5,547 nt of DNA, from NCBI GenBank assembly GCA_023135015.1, contig JAGLTZ010000056.1:1-5547 (forward strand), written 5' to 3'. Source of the DNA: Candidatus Latescibacterota bacterium. Its GTDB lineage: Bacteria; Blakebacterota; Blakebacteria; Blakebacterales; Blakebacteraceae. Positions 1-4,217 of this stretch are shown here, one piece after another (positions within the stretch are counted from its first letter, which is position 1; every line of letters begins with the position of its first letter). A program made the translations under genes and the position numbers. The notes beneath the pieces were generated by a model. The model was not told the origin of the DNA. It did not search any database and saw only the letters and a program-made list of their open reading frames with translations.

Positions 1-236
1 ATGAGCATCGGGATGCTGCGGATACCCAGGGAAGCGGCTACCTCCTGGTTGTTATCCACGTCCACTTTGGCCATCTTGGCGCGTCCTTCATACTCCCCCG
101 CGAGTTCCTCGATGACCGTCGCGATCGGCTTACACGGCATGCACCACTCCGCCCAGAAGTCCACGATCACCGGAACATCGCTATCCAGGACCTCCTCCTT
201 GAACGTCTGGTCGGTTACATGAACAGGATCTGCCAT
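1..236 (-). CDS. trxA: Thioredoxin, N-terminal part (CMPC active site), cut by window edge
   Basis: This is a small cytoplasmic-type thioredoxin, a thiol-disulfide reductase that reduces protein disulfides and is recharged by thioredoxin reductase. The 78 visible residues begin MADPVHVTDQTFKEEVL and show the family landmarks in order: VDFWAEWC (residues 25-32) with the buried Asp at 26, the active site C32-M-P-C35 followed by K36-P37, KVDVD near 57-61, and SIP with the conserved cis-Pro at 76. About 30 C-terminal residues lie beyond the left edge, given a usual length near 108. The ATG at 234-236 is supported by an AAGGAGA ribosome binding site (246-252, minus strand) with about 9 bases spacing. 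No signal peptide or membrane segment is visible. The active site is CMPC rather than the near-universal CGPC. It lies on the same strand as the DUF2723 gene but 332 bases downstream of it across a repeat cluster, so it is probably its own unit. The symbol is by family resemblance only. Confidence 0.95.
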   Translation of the reverse strand, partial: MADPVHVTDQTFKEEVLDSDVPVIVDFWAEWCMPCKPIATVIEELAGEYEGRAKMAKVDVDNNQEVAASLGIRSIPML

Positions 237-326
237 CTCAATAATTCTCCTTGAAAAAGACTGTGCTGTTATCCTCAAGGTACGAGAAGGGACCGCACCC
301 GTACAACAAAACTTTGACCTGACTGC

Positions 327-383
327 ACGCCGCACAAGAGATCCGGCGGGCTGACGCCGAGATCGCGGAAAAGGGCCGTTTGC
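327..383. repeat. Intergenic repeat, copy A
   Basis: Positions 327-381 match copy C (516-570) at 53 of 55 bases; the only differences are at 353 and 354. The right half (351-383) also matches copy B (391-423) at 32 of 33 bases, so A and B form a tandem pair with a 40-base period. On either strand the left half can fold into a short GC stem: CGGCG and CGCCG arms surround the boundary with the GAGATCGCGG core. No terminal inverted repeats or target duplication typical of an insertion sequence were recognised. Confidence 0.9.
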
Positions 384-390
384 TTGCCAG

Positions 391-434
391 CTGACGCTGA
401 GATCGCGGAAAAGGGCCGTTTGCGGGCGGAAACC
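391..434. repeat. Intergenic repeat, copy B (left-truncated)
   Basis: This copy lacks the left part (the ACGCCGCACAAGAGATCCGG block) found in A and C. It keeps the core and extends further right: 399-434 matches 548-583 of copy C at 34 of 36 bases. Together the copies define a unit of about 68 bases, of which A and B are incomplete versions at opposite ends. Confidence 0.85.
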
Positions 435-501
435 TTTGGGGTTCCGATGCGGAAACGAGCAATTTTACCGCGAGGTCAAGGAAACCAACGGATCGCGCGG
501 A

Positions 502-520
502 GGCGTACTAACCGTACGCC
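502..520. repeat. Perfect inverted repeat (hairpin), 7-bp arms
   Basis: GGCGTAC (502-508) and GTACGCC (514-520) are perfectly complementary around a five-base loop TAACC. The right arm runs into the start of repeat copy C at 516. No T-run follows on either strand, so it is not a canonical intrinsic terminator. In a transcript reading through from the DUF2723 gene it would form a stable hairpin about 50 bases past the stop codon, and could protect the 3' end or mark a processing site. Confidence 0.6.
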
Positions 521-583
521 GCACAAGAGATCCGGCGGGCTTCCGCCGAGATCGCGGAAAAGGGCCGTTTACGGACGGAAACC
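516..583. repeat. Intergenic repeat, copy C (most complete), overlapping a gene end
   Basis: This is the longest copy, matching A over 516-570 (53/55) and B over 548-583 (34/36). Its right end overlaps the last four codons (Gly-Phe-Arg-Pro) and the TAA stop (569-571) of the DUF2723-TPR gene. In copy B the equivalent triplet reads CAA on the minus strand, so one base change in the repeat made the stop. It holds two mutually exclusive stems: CGGCGG (533-538) with CCGCCG (543-548), and TTCCGC (541-546) with GCGGAA (554-559). Confidence 0.88.
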
Positions 584-3349
584 CGGTGTGCGATCCCATA
601 TACGCCGCAACTGTCTTGCAAACCTGGGGTCGTCTGGAATAACCAGGCGGCCCCTTTCGTAGATGGCGATGGCCTCCCGGGTGAGTCCGCGCCGCTCCAG
701 CACCATACCCAGAGCCAGATAGGTATCGGCGTGCTGCGGCCACTCCGACAGGTTGCGTCGAAGTATCTCCTCGGCACCCACGAGGTCCTGCAGGTTCATC
801 CGGACAATACCGAGTGAGTACCCGATCTGTGAATCGGATGCGCCCGCTTCGATAGCTCTCGTCAGGCTCTCCTGTGCCTCGGTCAGGCGACCATCCTGGT
901 ATGCGAGGATACCCAGGTTGGCCCATGCCTCGGCGTGCTGAGGCTGGAGTTCGACAGCCTTCCTGAAGGCCTCGAGCGCGCTTTCGAAGTCGCCCCTCTG
1001 CAGGAACAAGATGCCCAGGTCATTCTGGATATCTCCCGATCCGGGTGCAAGACCGGCCGCCTCTTCCAGAAGTTCCCGCGCATCATCCGAGCGGCCGAGG
1101 CCAAGGAAGATGCCTGCGCGCACAAGCAGGTACTCCGGCAGCTCGACTCCCTCGATCCGGCCCTCCGGAAGCATGCTGTCCGCTTCGGTAAACGCCCCCT
1201 GCTGACGCAGCACGCGGGCTACCTCGAACCGGAGGACCCTGCTGCGCGGCTCCAGCTCCAGGGCCCCGCGGAAGGCCACCTCAGCTCCCCTCCAGTCCCC
1301 CAGTACGGTGAGGAAGTTCCCCAGGGTCGCACGCGGCTCCACACGCTCCGGGTTGACACGAATGCCGGCGCGGTATTCCGTTTCGGCCATACCCAGAACC
1401 CCCAGGCGGGCCCATGTATCGCCCAGGATCTTGTGCCGCCAGCTCCAGACATCCCTGCTCTGGGCGTCCAGGTGGGGCAACTCTCCCTGACGGGCGGCGG
1501 GCGCATACTCACGGATCAGAGCTATATGCCTGCGGACATCCTCCTCTGTCGGTTCATACCCGGTCGGTTCCATCCTCAGCAGCACCCCCTGTGGAACCAG
1601 AACCCCATAGACCTCCTCGGGGGGAAGGATTACCGGAGAGAGGAAAAGGTCTACGCCCTGACCGGTGTTTGCCTGCAGCAGGAGCAGGGTGGCCGCCTCG
1701 TGAGGTAGCTTCTCATACGTGCGGTCGATCTCGGGGACGGCCAGGGAGGGTATGTGCCGCCGCAGCTCCTCCCGGTACCACTCCTCACGGGCCAGCAGGG
1801 TATAGATGCCGTAAAGATTCGGATGCCTGCCCCTGATCCTCCCCTGATACCAGAGGAGGAAGGCCGTGCCGTTCTCCTCGGTGAACACCCAGCCCTTTAC
1901 ATCTTCTTTCGGGCCAGGCTCACCCGCCACCGAGGCCACCATGGCCTCGGTGAATGTGCGCGGCCCCCATTTACCCACCGCCGATACTTCCCCCCAATTG
2001 CCCACAATACGGACACCTGGACCCGCCAATAAAAGCAGTACCACCGCGGCCACGGTGATCCGGCCTCCCCATCCCGGCCCGGCCATGGAGACAAGCCGCT
2101 CTCCCAGAAGTGCTGTCAGCACCCCGGTCCCGAGTACCAACCACATGTGCACCGGCAGCAGCGAATCTTCCAAAATATCCAGGCCCCAGAGCAGAAAGAG
2201 CAGGGGAAAGACAAGGTAGAGCAGGGTCGCAACCGCCAGACGCGGCCGGCGGAATCCAGCCCAGATCCATCCGGCTATGGCCAGTGCAAACACCGGCCAG
2301 CCAGTCCCCACTGCGATCCGGCCCCAGATTCCCAGAGCAGTAACGGGAAAGAACTGCGCCGGGCGCGATCTGGCCTCGGCCGCCGTGATCAAACGCAGGA
2401 ACCCGCGCAGGCTGTCCGCATCGCCCCAGTTAAAGGGAGGCTGCAGCGAGGCGCGCAGCGGCAGCAGCAGGTAGAGGCTGAACCCCAGAAGGCCTGCCGC
2501 CAGCAGTGGTATAATGATACCTGGCAGGTCACCGGCCGCGGAACGGGCCCGCACTACATCTGGCTGGTGCGTTTCGGGGCGGATCGACCACCAGAGCAGG
2601 AAGGCGAGCGCGGGGAAGTAGAGCACAAGGGTGAAATGGTTACCCAGCCCCAGACCAGCCAGGTACGCGGTGAGCAGGTGAAGCCGCCAGCCTGCTGGAC
2701 CCCAGACCCACGCGGCCATGCCGCGCAGCTCGTCCGATGCCAGTACCGGCGCCGGCCGTTCGGCGACCAGAACGCATTCCAGCGCCAGCATCATAAGCAG
2801 CGCCACCACCAGTGTGTGGATGGTGTACACCTCCGCCACCACCGCCTGCTCCATGAAGATGGCGATTGCGCTCAGAACTGCCGAGGGCATCATGGCGGCG
2901 AGCGCACGTACAATACGCGGCAGCGGCCCCAGGCGCAGCAGTCCCATCAACCGCCATGTCACCAGCGTCAAAACGGCCAGGGTAGCGCCGGCCGCCAGCG
3001 CCGAGAGCAGGTTAACCCTGACGGCAGGATCGGAAATCGGGCTCAACAGGATTACTGTCAGGCGCCCGAGCAAGCTGTAGAGCGGATATCCCGTGGGATG
3101 GGCTACACCCAGGGTGGCGGCCACGCCCATGAACTCGGACGAGTCGTACCACCCCACACCGGGTGTGAGCTGTACCAGGTAGAGCAGGAAGCCTGCGACC
3201 CCGCATCCGAGCGAAAGCCGCCCGGGCAGGGACGCAGGCAGAGGAATTGAAAACCTGGATTCCGTTCTATCGTCCTTCAGGAAGGAGCTGCTTGAGGATC
3301 GGTGTCCACCCGCTGTCAGGGTACTTGTCGATGAAGTACTGCTCCACAA
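569..3349 (-). CDS. DUF2723 (TMEM260-like) GT-C membrane glycosyltransferase with C-terminal TPRs
   Basis: A large inner-membrane protein, probably a polyprenyl-sugar-dependent transferase of the GT-C fold. DUF2723 (PF11028) includes human TMEM260, an O-mannosyltransferase. Residues are counted from the TTG at 3349. A first membrane helix (about 46-62) is followed by the loop GWYDSSEF (66-73), whose D69 and E72 match the acidic pair expected of GT-C enzymes, then AHPTGYPLYSLLGRL (83-97). About ten more helices follow to about 448. Residues 485-595 form the conserved periplasmic stretch of this family (VFTEENGTAFLLWYQG, then a WYREELRR motif). About eight TPRs follow (637-908), best seen at 773-806 (DIQNDLGILF...LQPQHA). 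The start is a problem: the TTG at 3349 overlaps the lipoprotein gene by 83 bases and lacks a properly spaced ribosome site, while the next canonical start (GTG, 3157) would delete helix 1. True translation probably begins near 3245-3280, perhaps at a rare ATT or CTG codon, or an indel hides the start. Function is inferred from family; acceptor and sugar are unknown. Confidence 0.88.
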   Translation of the reverse strand: MWSSTSSTSTLTAGGHRSSSSSFLKDDRTESRFSIPLPASLPGRLSLGCGVAGFLLYLVQLTPGVGWYDSSEFMGVAATLGVAHPTGYPLYSLLGRLTVILLSPISDPAVRVNLLSALAAGATLAVLTLVTWRLMGLLRLGPLPRIVRALAAMMPSAVLSAIAIFMEQAVVAEVYTIHTLVVALLMMLALECVLVAERPAPVLASDELRGMAAWVWGPAGWRLHLLTAYLAGLGLGNHFTLVLYFPALAFLLWWSIRPETHQPDVVRARSAAGDLPGIIIPLLAAGLLGFSLYLLLPLRASLQPPFNWGDADSLRGFLRLITAAEARSRPAQFFPVTALGIWGRIAVGTGWPVFALAIAGWIWAGFRRPRLAVATLLYLVFPLLFLLWGLDILEDSLLPVHMWLVLGTGVLTALLGERLVSMAGPGWGGRITVAAVVLLLLAGPGVRIVGNWGEVSAVGKWGPRTFTEAMVASVAGEPGPKEDVKGWVFTEENGTAFLLWYQGRIRGRHPNLYGIYTLLAREEWYREELRRHIPSLAVPEIDRTYEKLPHEAATLLLLQANTGQGVDLFLSPVILPPEEVYGVLVPQGVLLRMEPTGYEPTEEDVRRHIALIREYAPAARQGELPHLDAQSRDVWSWRHKILGDTWARLGVLGMAETEYRAGIRVNPERVEPRATLGNFLTVLGDWRGAEVAFRGALELEPRSRVLRFEVARVLRQQGAFTEADSMLPEGRIEGVELPEYLLVRAGIFLGLGRSDDARELLEEAAGLAPGSGDIQNDLGILFLQRGDFESALEAFRKAVELQPQHAEAWANLGILAYQDGRLTEAQESLTRAIEAGASDSQIGYSLGIVRMNLQDLVGAEEILRRNLSEWPQHADTYLALGMVLERRGLTREAIAIYERGRLVIPDDPRFARQLRRIWDRTPGFRP

Positions 3350-3935
3350 ATCCCCGCGTGTAACTGTCGGCCAGGTGGAACATCTCGTTATTCATTCTGT
3401 ACCGGTTGTAGTAGCGGACATCTCCGCCGGGCAGCACGCTGAAGATGTTGTGCCCGAAATTGTAGACGTTCAGCAGCGGGCTGAAGTGGAAATATTCGCC
3501 TGTGAATGAATAGTAGTGACCACCACCGGCAACCATCCAACGCTCGTTCGGCATCCGCAGCTCGTTCCAGATCGTCCACTCCCCGCCGGGACTGAAGATG
3601 CGGATACCCTTAAGTGTGTATTTCCCGTTGGGCATGTTTTCGACGCAGAAGTACCCGTCATCCTGGGCCCAGATGGTGTACGACTTCCTGGCCACTTTGC
3701 CTTTCACTTCGATATCGGCCATGAAGGAGACCTCGATATTATCGGTGTAGAACTCCTGCCTGTTGCGCCAACCCACGTTTTCCACGATGCAGGAACCGAT
3801 CAGGAGCATACTATCACCCTCCGGCTCGGTCAGCACTGTGGAAAGACCGCCGCCGCAGCCGGAGGTGGCGACTATCGAGCCGGCTATCAGAGCGGCTGTT
3901 GCTCCGGTTACTATCTTTGAGAACACTGAACGCAT
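3267..3935 (-). CDS. Putative lipoprotein, unknown function
   Basis: I do not recognise this 222-residue protein. It starts with a lipoprotein-like signal peptide: a basic n-region (MRSVFSKIVTG), a hydrophobic core (about 12-23), then ATSGC with the probable lipidated Cys at 27 followed by a glycine run. The lipobox is imperfect, with Thr rather than Leu at -3, but the overall form is convincing. The mature part is rich in aromatic residues and looks beta-rich. Residues 86-112 (YTIWAQDDGYFCVENMPNGK, then YTLKG) resemble the strand-turn-strand of prealbumin-like or carboxypeptidase-regulatory beta-sandwich domains. Trp, Tyr and Phe are dense at 120-180. The ATG at 3933-3935 is preceded by AGAGAGG (3942-3948). 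It is first in a likely two-gene transcription unit with the DUF2723 gene, which begins close to or overlapping its TAG stop. Location is probably the periplasmic face of the inner membrane or the outer membrane. It may be a partner or substrate of the neighbouring transferase; that is inference. Confidence 0.85.
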   Translation of the reverse strand: MRSVFSKIVTGATAALIAGSIVATSGCGGGLSTVLTEPEGDSMLLIGSCIVENVGWRNRQEFYTDNIEVSFMADIEVKGKVARKSYTIWAQDDGYFCVENMPNGKYTLKGIRIFSPGGEWTIWNELRMPNERWMVAGGGHYYSFTGEYFHFSPLLNVYNFGHNIFSVLPGGDVRYYNRYRMNNEMFHLADSYTRGFVEQYFIDKYPDSGWTPILKQLLPEGR

Positions 3936-3979
3936 GTGAGACCTCTCTTATCGGGTGCTTCGATCACTATCGGTGTTCG

Positions 3980-4010
3980 AGTATGAACCGCCGTCGGCCT
4001 GTCATGTCAA
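3980..4010 (-). promoter_or_regulatory. Candidate sigma70-type promoter for the lipoprotein-DUF2723 unit
   Basis: Reading leftward, an exact TTGACA (-35, 4005-4010) is followed after 19 bases by CATACT (-10, 3980-3985, four of six consensus bases). Transcription would start near 3973, giving a leader of about 38 bases to the lipoprotein ATG. The spacer is two bases longer than ideal, so this is a candidate only. No alternative -10 at 16-18 bases is better. Confidence 0.45.
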
Positions 4011-4030
4011 GCCACAAAGCCGTCAGCTGT

Positions 4031-4063
4031 TGCACACCCCCTTGTGCATATGGACGCATGCAC
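4031..4063. promoter_or_regulatory. Overlapping dyads, candidate operator
   Basis: Three half-sites of one motif alternate in orientation: TGCAC (4031-4035), GTGCA (4044-4048) and TGCAC (4059-4063). They build two perfect inverted repeats sharing the middle half-site: TGCACA-6-TGTGCA (4031-4048) and GTGCAT-8-ATGCAC (4044-4063). The second dyad covers the -35 box of the rightward promoter (4051-4056). The first sits just upstream of it and about 20 bases behind the leftward -35. This arrangement suits a dimeric regulator acting on both divergent units. No specific regulator family can be named from the half-site. Confidence 0.45.
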
Positions 4064-4079
4064 TGGTGGAACTTATAAT
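4051..4079 (+). promoter_or_regulatory. Candidate sigma70-type promoter for the TPR-GWxTD gene
   Basis: TGGACG (4051-4056, four of six -35 bases) and an exact TATAAT (4074-4079) are separated by the ideal 17 bases, in a locally AT-rich stretch unlike the flanking coding DNA. Transcription would begin near 4086. This leaves about 130 untranslated bases before the preferred ATG at 4218, or about 24 before an in-frame ATG at 4110. Confidence 0.65.
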
Positions 4080-4201
4080 AATGAATAATTTACTGGAGTT
4101 CTAATACACATGAACCGTAAACATACAGGTGCCTTTTTTCGTCGCATATATGCTCCCCGTAACATGAGCAGAGGTCATTCACCGGTCGCCATCGAGGCGC
4201 G

Positions 4202-4208
4202 AAGGAGA
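4202..4208 (+). promoter_or_regulatory. Ribosome binding site deciding the start at 4218
   Basis: AAGGAGA lies 9 bases before the ATG at 4218. Two in-frame upstream ATGs exist (4110 and 4164), but only weak purine-rich matches precede them (TGGAG at 4094-4098 for the first). The site therefore favours the shortest start, which also gives the most normal signal peptide. Confidence 0.7.
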
Positions 4209-4217
4209 CGTGTTTTC

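Larger units (their letters stand above)
237..568. other. Non-coding gap with repeat cluster
   Basis: This stretch separates the thioredoxin start from the stop of the DUF2723-TPR gene. It holds three copies of a repeat with the core GAGATCGCGGAAAAGGGCCG, a 7-bp-arm inverted repeat (502-520), and the thioredoxin ribosome binding site (246-252). Short open frames cross it, but they read the repeat copies in different frames and look like no known protein. I found no stem followed by a T-run that would make a convincing intrinsic terminator, and no convincing promoter for the thioredoxin gene, although one is expected between about 250 and 330 on the minus strand. Confidence 0.75.

Noticed and set aside
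250..325. Promoter for the thioredoxin gene
   Set aside because: Pairs such as TTGTAC with TACCTT at 18 bases match consensus at only three of six positions each, too weak to report as a feature.
238..462. 74-codon minus-strand open frame ending just before the thioredoxin start
   Set aside because: Most of it is translation of repeat copies A and B in two different frames, so it is not conserved as protein. It also has no recognisable product.
480..570. Intrinsic terminator after the DUF2723 gene
   Set aside because: Stable stems exist but none is followed by a run of T residues on the minus strand.
327..583. CRISPR array
   Set aside because: Copies are unequal in length, spacing is 40 and about 150 bases, and the units are not separated by uniform unique spacers.
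935..1708. Plus-strand open frame (257 codons) opposite the TPR region
   Set aside because: It is antisense to clear TPR codons; the composition is low-complexity and no family resemblance is visible.
2510..2515. Exact TATAAT on the plus strand within the DUF2723 gene
   Set aside because: It is opposite the codons of an Ile-rich membrane helix and drives no sensible gene on that strand; treated as chance.
2147..3250. Long plus-strand open frame (367 codons) opposite the DUF2723 gene
   Set aside because: It is a Gln/Arg/Pro-rich translation antisense to hydrophobic membrane codons, with no domain or ribosome site. GC-rich DNA commonly yields such shadow frames.
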